Source: Chloroflexota bacterium (GTDB taxonomy: Bacteria > Chloroflexota > Anaerolineae > JAAYZQ01). Taken from it: 64,000 bases of DNA. Location: positions 59,996 through 123,995 of the forward strand of contig JAGVRI010000009.1 in NCBI GenBank assembly GCA_018606645.1, in the 5' to 3' direction. Position 1 is the stretch's first letter, and every line of letters starts with the position of its first letter. The notes beneath the pieces are model-generated. The model searched no databases. It saw nothing but the letters and a program-made list of their open reading frames with translations, and was not told where the DNA came from. Shown piece after piece: positions 7,841-16,780 of the stretch. Position numbers and translations under genes: made by a program.

Positions 7841-9391
7841 TTATTGGCCCAGCACAAAATGGAGGATCAACCCGTGGACCACCTGCTCTACCGGGGCTTT
7901 GTCGTCGGTAAAGACGACGGTGGGCTGGGTGAACTCGGAGGCGCGAGAGACGGCAAAATCGGCCAATTCCTTGAGCAGCGGATCAGAAATGAGGGCTGCA
8001 TTGAGCGCCAGGTTCTCCAAGCGAGTGGGTTGTGGGGTGGCCACCACCAGGACATTGATCAGGTCTTGGTCGGGTTGAGCCAGGTCTATCGTGTACACAC
8101 TGGGGAACTCGGCCTTGAGCGTGCTGGCCAATGCCTCGACCAGACTCCAATCGGTCGGAGTGCGGCCCACATTGACCGCCACTACCCCGGTGTCGGTCAG
8201 ATGGTCGCGCGCCTGGCGAAAGAATTCGCGGGTGGTCAGGTGGAACGGGATATAAGGGGGACGATAGGCGTCGACAGCGATCACGTCATATCGGCGGGGG
8301 CTGTGGGCCAGAAAATAGCGCCCATCCTGGGCCACGACATGGAAATTGGGCTCGTTCATGGCAAAGTACTCACGGCCGATCCGGATGATCTCGGGGTCGA
8401 TCTCAGCGCCGTCAATGGCAATCGGTCCGTAGAAATGGGTGTACAGTTTGGCCACGGTACCTGCTGCGGAACCGATCAGGGCCAGGCTGTCCACCTGGTC
8501 GGCTGTATAGGGTGGCTCGTTGAAATAGGGGACAATCAGAAAATAGTCCCAGACCCCTCCCACCAGCACCGACTCCGGATCATAGATGGAGTGCACACCT
8601 TGCCCCTCGTTGAGTTTCAACCAGATGGCGCCATCCTCTTGGACAACCTGGATGTAATTGTAGGCCGATTCGGTTTCATACAGCAATTGACCATACTCGG
8701 CCGGCTTGATGACGCCGGCCGGCCAGGCCACCATCAAAGCGATCAAGATGGCCGGCATCAGCAGGTACGGGAAGGCGCGCGCTCGAACTTCCCAGAACAG
8801 GGCCGCCACCGAGACTGTCAACAATAGAAACGATAAGGACAGGAAGGTATTCCGGGTGCCGATATTAGGGATCAGGACCAATACGGGCAAGAAGGTACCC
8901 ACCAGACTCCCCACCGTGGAGAGGGCATATAACCGACCGGCGATCTTGCCCGACGATCCCACGTCCGCGCCCTCCATGGATAGACGAATGGCAAAGGGCG
9001 AGACGCAGCCCAGCAAGGTGACCGGGACCGAGAACAAGACCATGACCCCCAACAGCGAGCCGACCAGGATGCCGATGTTATAGTCAGCAAAGCCCTGCAT
9101 GGACCAGCGGAGCACCGGTCGCGCCCAGAAAGGGACGAGGCCAATAAGAAAGGAGGCCCAGGCGGTGATCTGGTATAGGACGTGATAGTGGGGCGAACGA
9201 TCCGCCCACTTGCCCCCCAGATAATAGCCGACAGTGAGATAGAGCAACACCATGCCGATGAGCACCGCCCAGATGATGAGGGAATTGCCAAAAAAGGGAT
9301 CGAGCAATCGGGAGGCCGAGAGTTCAACTCCCAGGCTGGCCATCCCGGCCACGAACACCGTGATGAGGAGCAATACCCGTTTGGCCTTCAC
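7841..9391 (-). CDS. fused membrane transporter-like/spermidine-synthase-like protein
   Basis: The 516-residue product has six or seven membrane segments (residues ~1-235) joined to a class I methyltransferase fold like spermidine synthase (residues ~250-500). The nucleotide-binding loop is LALIGSAAG, followed by the acidic strand end IDGAEIDPE and the catalytic-region segment IAVDAYRPP; FTDDKAPVE near the end is typical of fused MFS/SpeE proteins. The glycine-rich loop is less canonical than GGGDG, and key polyamine-binding residues are not clear, so true spermidine synthesis is doubtful. The GTG start is preceded by GGAGAGAGG. The promoter at 9469-9497 lies just upstream, back to back with the one at 9504-9532. 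Confidence 0.85.
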   Translation of the reverse strand: MKAKRVLLLITVFVAGMASLGVELSASRLLDPFFGNSLIIWAVLIGMVLLYLTVGYYLGGKWADRSPHYHVLYQITAWASFLIGLVPFWARPVLRWSMQGFADYNIGILVGSLLGVMVLFSVPVTLLGCVSPFAIRLSMEGADVGSSGKIAGRLYALSTVGSLVGTFLPVLVLIPNIGTRNTFLSLSFLLLTVSVAALFWEVRARAFPYLLMPAILIALMVAWPAGVIKPAEYGQLLYETESAYNYIQVVQEDGAIWLKLNEGQGVHSIYDPESVLVGGVWDYFLIVPYFNEPPYTADQVDSLALIGSAAGTVAKLYTHFYGPIAIDGAEIDPEIIRIGREYFAMNEPNFHVVAQDGRYFLAHSPRRYDVIAVDAYRPPYIPFHLTTREFFRQARDHLTDTGVVAVNVGRTPTDWSLVEALASTLKAEFPSVYTIDLAQPDQDLINVLVVATPQPTRLENLALNAALISDPLLKELADFAVSRASEFTQPTVVFTDDKAPVEQVVHGLILHFVLGQ

Positions 9392-9468
9392 GTACCTCTC
9401 TCCAGGAACCCTGCGCCAGTCTCCATCCCCAGCTTACCCATCAGCCGTCCGGCCATCGGCCCGTCGCC

Positions 9469-9497
9469 ATTCTACCATTGTTGAGGTCGGAGAGCAA
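9469..9497 (-). promoter_or_regulatory. promoter TTGCTC-17-TAGAAT
   Basis: On the minus strand TTGCTC (9497-9492) and TAGAAT (9474-9469) are 17 bases apart. It is placed to transcribe the spermidine-synthase-like gene and the two genes behind it. Confidence 0.6.
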
Positions 9498-9503
9498 ACA
9501 ACC

Positions 9504-9532
9504 TTGACGGGATGACGAATCCCTGGTATAGT
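9504..9532 (+). promoter_or_regulatory. promoter TTGACG-17-TATAGT
   Basis: TTGACG (9504-9509) and TATAGT (9527-9532) have a 17-base spacer. A start near 9539 places the acetyltransferase ATG at 9576 and rules out the in-frame GTG at 9531, which falls inside the -10 box. Confidence 0.8.
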
Positions 9533-9575
9533 GGACCCAGATTGGGATAGTGACCAGCGGGTGTTTTCCTGGCCG

Positions 9576-10430
9576 ATGGAAACCAAGGGGTTCAAACCCG
9601 AGATCCGCCCGTTCAACGGCTCCCTGGCCGATGCTGAGGGACTGCTGTCGGTGGAGCGAACTACCTTCCACGAGTCCCCGTACAGCGCCAGAGAAGTGCA
9701 GCGCATGCTGACTGAAGGCCCGCAACGCGCCTGGCTGGCCGTGGCCGCGAGCGAGGTGATCGGCTTTGTGGTCGCGTTCCCCACGTTTGGCTGGCAAAAC
9801 CGCCGGTGGGAGATCGATTTGCTGGCCGTCCGACCGGATTGGACGGGGCAGGGCCTGGCGACGCGGCTGATTCGGGCCGCCGCCGCGGCCGGCGCGGGGG
9901 TGGCTCACTGGGCGCGGGCCGTCACGGCCGTCCACAATCAGGCCTCACTGCGCGCCTTTCAACGCGCCGGGTTTCGGCCCTCGGCCGAACCGTGCCATCT
10001 GTTGCTCCGGCGTCTGCCAGGCCCGAATCCACTCTCGCGTCCCACGCCGGGAGTGACGGTCCAGAGAACATTCCCGGCGATGAGGCTTCAAGGGACGGGG
10101 GGTGATGCGCCGAAAGGGCCCTCGGCGTTCCTGCTCCTGGCCGAACACCATGGGCGGCCGGCAGGATATGCCGAGTTGATCCCGGTGCAGACGATCCTGT
10201 ATCGAGGAATATGGATCGAAGCCGTGGACGCCTCCAGCCCCCTGGTTCGGACGGCTTTGCTCCGGGAGACGGTGGAGCTGGCGACGGCGGCGGGCCTTGA
10301 TGAGATTGGCATGATGGTCCCCAGGAGCGATCACGCCTTGCAGGAAACCCTGCTGACGGCCGGCTTTCGCTCGTTGGGCGGCTTTTACTGGCTGTGGGCC
10401 ACCTTGCCGTTGCCCGAGCCACCGGCGTAA
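9576..10430 (+). CDS. GNAT-family N-acetyltransferase
   Basis: The product is about 284 residues. Residues ~30-140 form a GNAT domain: strand 4 (RWEIDLLAVRPDW) leads into the acetyl-CoA pyrophosphate loop GQGLATRLI, and NQASLRAFQRAGF is the typical C-terminal part. Residues ~165-280 look like a second, degenerate GNAT-like half without a clear CoA loop, as in double-domain acetyltransferases. The substrate cannot be told. The start was chosen from the promoter position, since any earlier start would lie within the -10 box. Six bases separate it from the next gene, so both are likely co-transcribed. Confidence 0.82.
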   Translation: METKGFKPEIRPFNGSLADAEGLLSVERTTFHESPYSAREVQRMLTEGPQRAWLAVAASEVIGFVVAFPTFGWQNRRWEIDLLAVRPDWTGQGLATRLIRAAAAAGAGVAHWARAVTAVHNQASLRAFQRAGFRPSAEPCHLLLRRLPGPNPLSRPTPGVTVQRTFPAMRLQGTGGDAPKGPSAFLLLAEHHGRPAGYAELIPVQTILYRGIWIEAVDASSPLVRTALLRETVELATAAGLDEIGMMVPRSDHALQETLLTAGFRSLGGFYWLWATLPLPEPPA

Positions 10431-10435
10431 CGACG

Positions 10436-11137
10436 ATGGAGAAATCACCGAATCGGCGTGTCTATCTGGCAGGGTTCCTGCTCCTGGCGGGCCTGGTTGC
10501 GCTTCTGATCTGGAATCCCTTTTCCCTGCTCCTAGCCGACCAAGGCTCGTTGCAAAATTGGATCAAAGGGTTGGGCCTGTGGGGTCCAGCCGCCATTGTG
10601 GGGCTGCAGATGGTCCAGGTCTTTTTGTTCCCTGTCCCCGGACAGTTCATCCAGGCGGCCAGCGGGTATCTCTTTGGGCCCTGGTTCGGCCTCCTCTATG
10701 CCATGAGCGGCCTGGTTGCTGGTTCCCTTTTGCTTTTCCTGTTGGCCCGACGGTTGGGGCGACCGCTCATCGCCCGATGGGTGGAACCAGCGACTCTGGC
10801 CCGCTTTGACCGGCTGGCCCAACGTGGAGGACCTCCCGTTCTCTTCCTGCTCTGGCTGGTCCCGTGTACCCCTGACGATCTGGTGTGTGCCATCGCCGGG
10901 TTTACCCCGATGCCGACCAGCCAGTTCCTGGTCCTGATGATTTTGGGGCGCCTGCCAGGAGTCCTCACTTCGGTGTGGGTCGGGGCTGGGGTCGCCTATC
11001 TCGATCGCCTCCAGGGCGGCCTGTTGCTGATCGGAGCCATGGTGGGGATTCTCCTTCTCTGGCGCTGGAGAGTACGGCTTCAGGAGATGATGATCCGGCT
11101 GGTCGAATGGATCGGACATCAGGCAGACCAACTCTAA
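10436..11137 (+). CDS. TVP38/TMEM64-family (DedA-like) membrane protein
   Basis: The product (about 233 residues) is a polytopic membrane protein with the VTT/SNARE-associated domain: VFLFPVPGQFIQAASGYLFGPWFG around residues 65-90 is the re-entrant signature, followed by LARRLGRPL and a later WLVPCTPDD segment. These proteins are thought to act as lipid scramblases or transporters in the cytoplasmic membrane (family knowledge). It is followed by a lipid phosphotransferase gene with its own promoter, so a joint role in membrane-lipid handling is possible but inferred. The ATG at 10436 follows the upstream stop by 5 bases. Confidence 0.85.
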   Translation: MEKSPNRRVYLAGFLLLAGLVALLIWNPFSLLLADQGSLQNWIKGLGLWGPAAIVGLQMVQVFLFPVPGQFIQAASGYLFGPWFGLLYAMSGLVAGSLLLFLLARRLGRPLIARWVEPATLARFDRLAQRGGPPVLFLLWLVPCTPDDLVCAIAGFTPMPTSQFLVLMILGRLPGVLTSVWVGAGVAYLDRLQGGLLLIGAMVGILLLWRWRVRLQEMMIRLVEWIGHQADQL

Positions 11138-11155
11138 CCCCTCCCGGTTTGGAGT

Positions 11156-11184
11156 TTGGCAAAACCGTTCACTCGTGCTATACT
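11156..11184 (+). promoter_or_regulatory. promoter TTGGCA-17-TATACT
   Basis: TTGGCA (11156-11161) and TATACT (11179-11184) are 17 bases apart, with a start near 11191 and the phosphotransferase ATG at 11220. Confidence 0.78.
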
Positions 11185-11219
11185 GGCAAAGCCAAACCCT
11201 GAGAAAACGGGGATGGGAT

Positions 11220-11858
11220 ATGGCGAATGCGATCACCTTGGCACGGCTTCCTGTACTGGTAGGCGTGGTGGTGCTTCTGTACGCGGGTAATCCCCAGGTC
11301 CGTATTGCCACAGCCGGTCTGGTCTTGATCCTGATCCTGATGGATACCATTGATGGCATCGTCGCGCGTCGCCGCCGTGAGGTGGGAATGCTGGGCAGCA
11401 AACTCGACATCGCGGTGGACCGGATTGTTGAGTTGGTGATGTGGGTCGTCTACGCCCATCTCAATCTGATCTCGGTGGCGATTCCCATCATTGTGATCAT
11501 CCGCGGTGGATTGGTGGATACTATCCGCAGCTTCAGCCTGGTGTGGGGCCAGACCTCATTTGGAATGATGCAGACCCGCTGGGGACGGTGGTTGGTCGGA
11601 TCAGGTTTCATGCGTTCCCTCTATGGCTTTTCCAAGGCGGCGGCCTTTTGTCTGCTGGCCTTGACGCTGGGTCTGAAAGGGATATGGACCGACCCAGAAA
11701 CGGCCAGGTGGGCAGACGGGGTGGGGTTCGTGGCCGTTGGCTTGAGCTGGATCGCCACGGCGTTGTGCATCATCCGCGGGTTCCCGGTATTGTTTGAAGC
11801 GCCGACATTGCTCCGCGACCTGGATGCCAGGATGATGCAGCAAACTGCGAAAGAATGA
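11220..11858 (+). CDS. CDP-alcohol phosphatidyltransferase (PgsA-like)
   Basis: The 212-residue product has about five membrane segments and the full CDP-alcohol transferase motif: Asp42, Asp45-Gly46, Ala49-Arg50, Gly59, Asp63 and Asp67 (DxxDGxxARx8GxxxDxxxD). The four aspartates bind two metal ions that activate the CDP-linked lipid. Members make phosphatidylglycerol phosphate or related phospholipids in the cytoplasmic membrane; which alcohol is used here cannot be told. The ATG at 11220 follows a weak GGATGGGAT site. An inverted repeat (AGCCCCCC at 11878, GGGGGGCT at 11938) downstream may end or attenuate the transcript before the epimerase gene. Confidence 0.88.
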   Translation: MANAITLARLPVLVGVVVLLYAGNPQVRIATAGLVLILILMDTIDGIVARRRREVGMLGSKLDIAVDRIVELVMWVVYAHLNLISVAIPIIVIIRGGLVDTIRSFSLVWGQTSFGMMQTRWGRWLVGSGFMRSLYGFSKAAAFCLLALTLGLKGIWTDPETARWADGVGFVAVGLSWIATALCIIRGFPVLFEAPTLLRDLDARMMQQTAKE

Positions 11859-11966
11859 CCTTTAGAGGTCGATAACGAGCCCCCCAACCACTCACGGTCA
11901 CATATCCCCGAGTCCGCCGGACATCGTCTGGTCTGAGGGGGGGCTGACTGGGTATTGAGGAGGACA

Positions 11967-12908
11967 ATGCGAGTTCTGATCACTGGAGGCGCTGGATTTT
12001 TAGGGGCGGCACTCGCCAATCGGTTGGTATCCGAAGGACACACCGTGCTGGCTTTGGATGACTTTACCAGCGGCGATCCCCGGCGGTTGGTTCCCGAAGT
12101 ACTCCTGACCCGTGGAGATGTCAAAGATGTCCCCAAGTTATGGACTCTGCTTCAGGGGGTGGATTGCGTCTACCATCTGGCCGCGCGGGTGCGGGTCCAG
12201 GAATCGATCCACTACCCGAGCGAATACAACAACGTCAATGTGGGCGGTACGGTCGCCTTGATGGAGGCCATGCGGGATACCGGTGTGCGGCGGGTCGTGT
12301 TTGCCTCTTCAGGAGCGCTCTACGGCGAACAAGAACACCAACCGATTAACGAACAGCAAAAGCCGAATCCCAATTCGCCGTATGGGGTGAGCAAAATCGC
12401 CGCCGAGTATTATATTTTCACCCTGGGAACGCTGTACAACATCGAATCGGTTTCGCTGCGGATTTTCAACGCCTACGGGCCTGGACAGGATTTGCCGCCC
12501 AGCTATCCGCCGGTCATCCCTCAATTGCTGAAGCAGGTCCAAGGCGGGGGCTCGCTGGTGATCTTTGGCGATGGGACCCAAACCCGCGATTTCGTCTATG
12601 TGGACGATGTGGTCGAGGCGCTCGTGCGGGCGGCTACGGCCGTCAATGTGAACCGGGCGGTGATCAACATCGGTTCCGGACAGGAGGTCAGTATCAACGA
12701 ACTGGCAGCGATAGTCGGTCGGGTCACCGGGAAACGAGTAAACGTGTTGTATAATCGCGGGCAATCGTATGGCGTGTCCCGGCTGGTGGCCGACATCCGA
12801 CTCGCCCAGGAATTGCTCGGCTGGACCCCCCGCACCAGCCTGGAAGAAGGGTTACGACAGATCCTGGAGCGCGATCCTCGCTTCCGCTCAGGCTCACTCC
12901 ACAATTGA
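11967..12908 (+). CDS. NAD-dependent nucleotide-sugar epimerase (UDP-glucose 4-epimerase-like)
   Basis: The 313-residue product is an extended short-chain dehydrogenase. It has the N-terminal dinucleotide loop GGAGFLG (residues 7-13), Ser114/Ser115, and the catalytic pair Tyr139/Lys143 in SPYGVSK. DGTQTRDFVYVDD and the C-terminal GLRQIL helix match UDP-sugar epimerases and dehydratases. AGGAGG lies three bases before the ATG. It heads a run of three plus-strand genes (epimerase, PIG-L deacetylase, glycosyltransferase) that may act on activated sugars. Substrate specificity (Glc/Gal, GlcA or GlcNAc) is not visible. Confidence 0.88.
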   Translation: MRVLITGGAGFLGAALANRLVSEGHTVLALDDFTSGDPRRLVPEVLLTRGDVKDVPKLWTLLQGVDCVYHLAARVRVQESIHYPSEYNNVNVGGTVALMEAMRDTGVRRVVFASSGALYGEQEHQPINEQQKPNPNSPYGVSKIAAEYYIFTLGTLYNIESVSLRIFNAYGPGQDLPPSYPPVIPQLLKQVQGGGSLVIFGDGTQTRDFVYVDDVVEALVRAATAVNVNRAVINIGSGQEVSINELAAIVGRVTGKRVNVLYNRGQSYGVSRLVADIRLAQELLGWTPRTSLEEGLRQILERDPRFRSGSLHN

Positions 12909-12946
12909 CGCCGACAATCACGAGGGTGCAACTCACGGGAGGTACC

Positions 12947-13822
12947 ATGTCTGACACGCAGTTTGCTTCGCTCACTCTGATGGCTGTTTTTGCTCACCCG
13001 GACGATGAAACGTTCGGCATCGGAGGAACGCTGGCTCGTTATGGCGCCGATCCTGCCGTTCGGGTGGTGTTGGTCTGCGCCACGCGGGGGGAGGCGGGGG
13101 AGATCAGCGATCCGAACCTGGCCTCTCCGGAAGATTTGGGCCACGTGCGGGAGCAGGAACTGCGTTGCGCCTGTCGGCACCTGGGGGTGGACGCCCTCTA
13201 CTTTCTGGATTACCGCGACTCGGGAATGGCCGGCGCTCCGGATAACCAGCATCCTCACGCCTTGATCCAGGCCGATTTTGAGCAAGTGGTGGGCAAGATC
13301 ACGGCTCTGATCCGCCGCGAGCGCCCGGATGTGATCGTTACCTTTGATGAGACGGGCGGCTACGGCCATCCGGACCATGTGGCGGTCCATCACTACACCA
13401 AAGCCGCCTTTACCGCCGCCGCCGATCCATCTCGTTACCCGGAGCAGCTTGAGGCCGGGCTCACACCCCATCAGGCGAGGAAGCTCTACTATACCGCGAT
13501 TCCCCGCCGCTTCTTTCGCGCACTGGTGGCCAAGATGCAGGAACTGGGGCTAGAGGTTCCGGAGCGGTATCGGGAGCGCCAGGAGATGCCCTTTGGCCTG
13601 CCCGACGAGGCGTGCACCACCGACATCCTGGTCCAGGATTTCTGGGACGTTAAACTGGCTGCCGCTCGCTGCCACGCCACCCAGCTCAGACCCGATAGCT
13701 TCATCGCCTTGCTCCCGCCGGAGGTGATGCGCGAACTGCAGGCGTGGGAGTGTTTTCAACTGGCCGAAACCTTGGTCGGCGGCGATGAGGAACGGCACGA
13801 CCTGTTTGCCGGATTGCGGTAA
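12947..13822 (+). CDS. PIG-L/LmbE-family zinc N-deacetylase
   Basis: The 291-residue product carries the zinc site of the family: AHPDDE (His17, Asp19, Asp20 as catalytic base region) and GYGHPDH (His141, His144) plus a nearby His148. Members remove acetyl groups from GlcNAc-linked small molecules or lipids, such as thiol precursors (MshB/BshB) or GlcNAc-PI. GGGAGG lies five bases before the ATG at 12947. A mycothiol- or bacillithiol-type role is possible but there is no partner thiol gene here. The next gene starts 13 bases after the stop, so they are probably co-transcribed. Confidence 0.88.
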   Translation: MSDTQFASLTLMAVFAHPDDETFGIGGTLARYGADPAVRVVLVCATRGEAGEISDPNLASPEDLGHVREQELRCACRHLGVDALYFLDYRDSGMAGAPDNQHPHALIQADFEQVVGKITALIRRERPDVIVTFDETGGYGHPDHVAVHHYTKAAFTAAADPSRYPEQLEAGLTPHQARKLYYTAIPRRFFRALVAKMQELGLEVPERYRERQEMPFGLPDEACTTDILVQDFWDVKLAAARCHATQLRPDSFIALLPPEVMRELQAWECFQLAETLVGGDEERHDLFAGLR

Positions 13823-13835
13823 GACCTCCGGTGGG

Positions 13836-14936
13836 ATGAACCTCTGGCTCGTTGAACCCTATCATACCGGATCGCACCAGGCCTGGGCCAATGGCTACCA
13901 GGCCCACAGCCGGCATTCGATCCGGTTGCTGACCCTGCCGGGCCGATTCTGGAAGTGGCGGATGCAGGGAGGGGCGATCACCCTGGCTCGCCAGAGTCGG
14001 GAGATGGCGGACAGGCCCGATGGAATCCTTGCTTCTGACATGCTGAACCTGCCGGTCTTTCTTTCCTTGAGGGAGGACCTGTCCGACATACCGGTTGCCC
14101 TCTATTTCCACGAAAACCAGCTCACCTACCCCCTGCCGCCGGGCGAGAAACGCGACCTCCACTATGGCTTGATCAACCTGGTCAGCGCCCTGCGCGCGGA
14201 CGCGGTGTTCTTTAACTCGGCCTATCACCTGGAGGCTTTTTTCGACGAGCTTCCCCGACTGCTGAAACACTTTCCCGATTACAACGAACTGTGGACGGTG
14301 GAGGCCCTCCGCTCGAAATCCAGGGTCCTGCCTGTGGGCCTGGACCTGGCCCGGTTCGATGCCCATCGCCCCGAACAGCGCCCCTCTGGGCGACCGGTGA
14401 TCCTGTGGAATCACCGCTGGGAATACGACAAAGACCCGCAGACTTTTTTCCGCGCCCTCTATGCGCTCACCGAGGAAGGTTTGGACTTTGGGGTGATCTT
14501 GCTGGGAGAGAGTTTCCGCAACCAGCCCGAAGAGTTCCTGGAAGCCCGGCAGCGTCTATCCGATCGGATGGTGCATTTCGGCTACGCGGAGGACGACGCC
14601 CTGTACAGCCGGTTGCTGTGGCAGGCTGACATCGTGGTGAGCACAGCCCTCCACGAGTTCTTTGGAGCCGCGGTTGTAGAGGCCTGTTATTGCGGCTGCT
14701 TCCCGATTCTACCCCGGCGGCTGTCCTACCCGGAGTTGATCCCACCCCGGTATCATCATCAGTGTCTGTATGATGATCCGGATGGTCTGATGGCCCGGTT
14801 GCGCCATGCCATCCGTCACCCAGAGGAGGTCCGCGCCCTGAACCTGCAACCGGACATGGCCCGATTCGACTGGCGGCAACTGGCGCCCGTCTATGACCGG
14901 TGGCTGGAGGAAATGGCCGCCGGTCCGCGCGATTGA
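13836..14936 (+). CDS. tRNA-queuosine alpha-mannosyltransferase-like glycosyltransferase (DUF3524/GTDC1 type)
   Basis: The 366-residue product starts with the diagnostic DUF3524 block: LVEPYHTGSHQAW at residues 4-16, then LLTLPGRFWKWRM around 32-44, and FHENQLTYP near 90. A GT4-type C-terminal half has WNHRWEYDKDP (about residue 190) and EFFGAAVVEA (about 270), the usual nucleotide-sugar binding and EX7E-like region. The animal homologue GTDC1 mannosylates queuosine in tRNA-Asp (family knowledge); a bacterial member probably has a related tRNA role, but this is by homology only. Start at 13836 follows GGTGGG. It ends three bases from the convergent solute-binding gene. Confidence 0.83.
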   Translation: MNLWLVEPYHTGSHQAWANGYQAHSRHSIRLLTLPGRFWKWRMQGGAITLARQSREMADRPDGILASDMLNLPVFLSLREDLSDIPVALYFHENQLTYPLPPGEKRDLHYGLINLVSALRADAVFFNSAYHLEAFFDELPRLLKHFPDYNELWTVEALRSKSRVLPVGLDLARFDAHRPEQRPSGRPVILWNHRWEYDKDPQTFFRALYALTEEGLDFGVILLGESFRNQPEEFLEARQRLSDRMVHFGYAEDDALYSRLLWQADIVVSTALHEFFGAAVVEACYCGCFPILPRRLSYPELIPPRYHHQCLYDDPDGLMARLRHAIRHPEEVRALNLQPDMARFDWRQLAPVYDRWLEEMAAGPRD

Positions 14937-14938
14937 GT

Positions 14939-16336
14939 CTAGGGCTGTTGACTCAGGAGAGCATTGGCGGCCTGAGCGGCCTGATCGAGGGCAATCTGGG
15001 GATCGGCATAGCCCATGGTGACCGAAAGGATGGCCGTATGGAGGATCTCTCGGACCTCCAGTTCCTCCGGGATAGCCGGTTCCGGCCGGGCATACCGACC
15101 GATCTCCTCGACCTGGGCCGGAAGAAACGGATAAATCTCCAGCGTTTCGGTCATCACCGCCAGGGCGGATGCCCGCACCGGCAGGGTGTCGAGTCCACTG
15201 GCCCAGCGGGCCGTTTGGGAGGGTTCGGTGAACCAGCGGATGAAACGCCACGCGGCCCGTTGCCGTTCCTCGTCGCCCGGCACGAGAAAAAACCCGGTTC
15301 CCACCAGCAGGGTCGAAGGGGTATTCGGGTCAGCCTGAGGGATCTGGGTTTGCCGCCATTGAAACGGAGCGAGACCCTGATGGAGCGCAGCCGCATAGGC
15401 CTCGGTGTAGAGGCGGCTGTTGCCGGTGGACGAGAAGGTAAAGGCCGTCTGGCCGCCGGCAAAGGCCAGATAATCGCCGTACGGTTCCTCAGGCCGCCAG
15501 GCCAGCCCGGCATCGATCAGGCGACGGAGGAGGGCCAGGCTCTCCACTCCAGCCGGCCCGTTGAACGTTGCCTGACGACGAGAAACATCCAGCAATTGCC
15601 CCCCACGGCTATATAACCAGGCGGTGAAGGTGGAAGCGCTTTCCACAAAGGAGTAACACCGCACGCCGGTGGTGGTCATGACGTCAAAACACGCCTGCTC
15701 GAATTCGTCCCAGGTGACCGGAGCGTGGTCCCAGCCTGCCTGCGCCAGCAGGGCATCATTCACCCACATGCCAATGGCATGCTCCACAAAGGGAAAGGCC
15801 CACAACTGCCGATCAAAGCCGGGTAGGCGACCTGCTTCCAGAAAGTTGGGATAAAAGTCAGCCAGCTCCTCGCTGGCGAATCCGATCTCGGCGTCGGTCA
15901 GGTACGGATCCAGCGGCTCCACCAGGCCGGCGGCGGCATACTCGGCTATCATACTGGGGAACGCGACCGCCAGATCCGGAAGTTCTCCCTCCGACAATCC
16001 GGTCAGCATCGCGTCGTGGATGCTCTCGTAGCCGCTCTTGGGGACCAATTCGATCGAGATGTCTGGGTTCTCTGCCTCAAAGTCGCGCACCAATTCGCTC
16101 AACAGCAAGCCCTGGGGATGATCCAGCGCAAAGGGCTCCCAGAAGACAATCGGTTTAACCCCTGGCGGAGGGCTTGCTGTGGGTTCCGGGCTGAAGGCAG
16201 GGAGCGTCTCAGCCGTTGGCGAACCCACCGGTGACAGGGCCGGCGGCAAGTTGCAACCGCTTACGCCGGTCAACAGCAACAGGCACAGGCACACTAGCCG
16301 GACGGTCTGGTTGAGACGGGTCCGTTGGGTTTTCAT
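14939..16336 (-). CDS. ABC transporter solute-binding lipoprotein (family 1)
   Basis: The 465-residue product has a lipoprotein signal with lipobox LTGVSGC (Cys ~28), a Ser/Pro-rich linker (SPEPTASPPPG) and a periplasmic/extracellular binding-protein fold of the sugar type (family 1, as in MalE/UgpB), including IVFWEPFALDHPQG and DIVVELVPKSGYESI-type opening strands and FFLVPGDEE near the end. It would capture a carbohydrate or polyol at the membrane. No permease or ATPase gene lies beside it, so the transport partners must be elsewhere. Upstream only a -10-like TATAAT (16386-16381) is seen, with no good -35. The gene is convergent with the mannosyltransferase-like gene. Confidence 0.88.
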   Translation of the reverse strand: MKTQRTRLNQTVRLVCLCLLLLTGVSGCNLPPALSPVGSPTAETLPAFSPEPTASPPPGVKPIVFWEPFALDHPQGLLLSELVRDFEAENPDISIELVPKSGYESIHDAMLTGLSEGELPDLAVAFPSMIAEYAAAGLVEPLDPYLTDAEIGFASEELADFYPNFLEAGRLPGFDRQLWAFPFVEHAIGMWVNDALLAQAGWDHAPVTWDEFEQACFDVMTTTGVRCYSFVESASTFTAWLYSRGGQLLDVSRRQATFNGPAGVESLALLRRLIDAGLAWRPEEPYGDYLAFAGGQTAFTFSSTGNSRLYTEAYAAALHQGLAPFQWRQTQIPQADPNTPSTLLVGTGFFLVPGDEERQRAAWRFIRWFTEPSQTARWASGLDTLPVRASALAVMTETLEIYPFLPAQVEEIGRYARPEPAIPEELEVREILHTAILSVTMGYADPQIALDQAAQAANALLSQQP

Positions 16337-16428
16337 TGATTCTAAACTGCCAGCTCCACGCCAACCATTAGTTCTACTGGATTATACCACAACTCCTCCA
16401 ATTCTACCAGAACCTTCTTTCCCCACGG

Positions 16429-16476
16429 CAGGGCTGTCGCCAAGTCCGGCCCGTGGGAGTGGAGGCTTCAGCCGGA
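16429..16476 (+). repeat. dispersed GGAGTSGAGGCTTCAGCCGG repeat, long form
   Basis: CAGGGCTGTCGCCAAGTCC followed by GGGAGTGGAGGCTTCAGCCG is nearly repeated at 53898-53948. The second half is the unit also found in arrays at 49083-49145 and 53496-53640. It is intergenic, with a small GGCT/AGCC stem. Confidence 0.7.
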
Positions 16477-16695
16477 ACGGAATCACCCAGAACCCAGCGA
16501 ACGCTTCCACTCCTGGGGCGTTCCGCAAAGTCGCAGCGGGTTTGTCAATCTGTTTGGCAACAGCCGTATCCCAGCCGCTGCTACGTAGGGAGTCAGCAGG
16601 AGGGCAGCCTGTCCCCATTGTGGCGGAGTGTATGGGCGGAGCAAACAACCCGGCTGAAACCTCGACTCCTGTCATCATTTGTCTGCCTTGCGTTC

Positions 16696-16724
16696 TTGCC
16701 TATTCGACGGTATTGAAGTACAAT
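16696..16724 (+). promoter_or_regulatory. promoter TTGCCT-17-TACAAT
   Basis: TTGCCT (16696-16701) and TACAAT (16719-16724) have a 17-base spacer. A start near 16731 would transcribe arcC and possibly the corrinoid methyltransferase genes behind it. Confidence 0.7.
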
Positions 16725-16780
16725 GGAATTCCCTGTTCCAGAGTTTACAGAGTGAAGGGAGAACGAGGAGGTACCCGGAT

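Larger units (their letters stand above)
16337..16780. other. intergenic region between solute-binding lipoprotein and carbamate kinase
   Basis: This divergent gap holds a possible -10 for the lipoprotein (16381-16386, minus), the dispersed repeat at 16429-16476 and the promoter of the carbamate kinase cluster at 16696-16724. No coding region or RNA gene was recognised. Confidence 0.6.
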
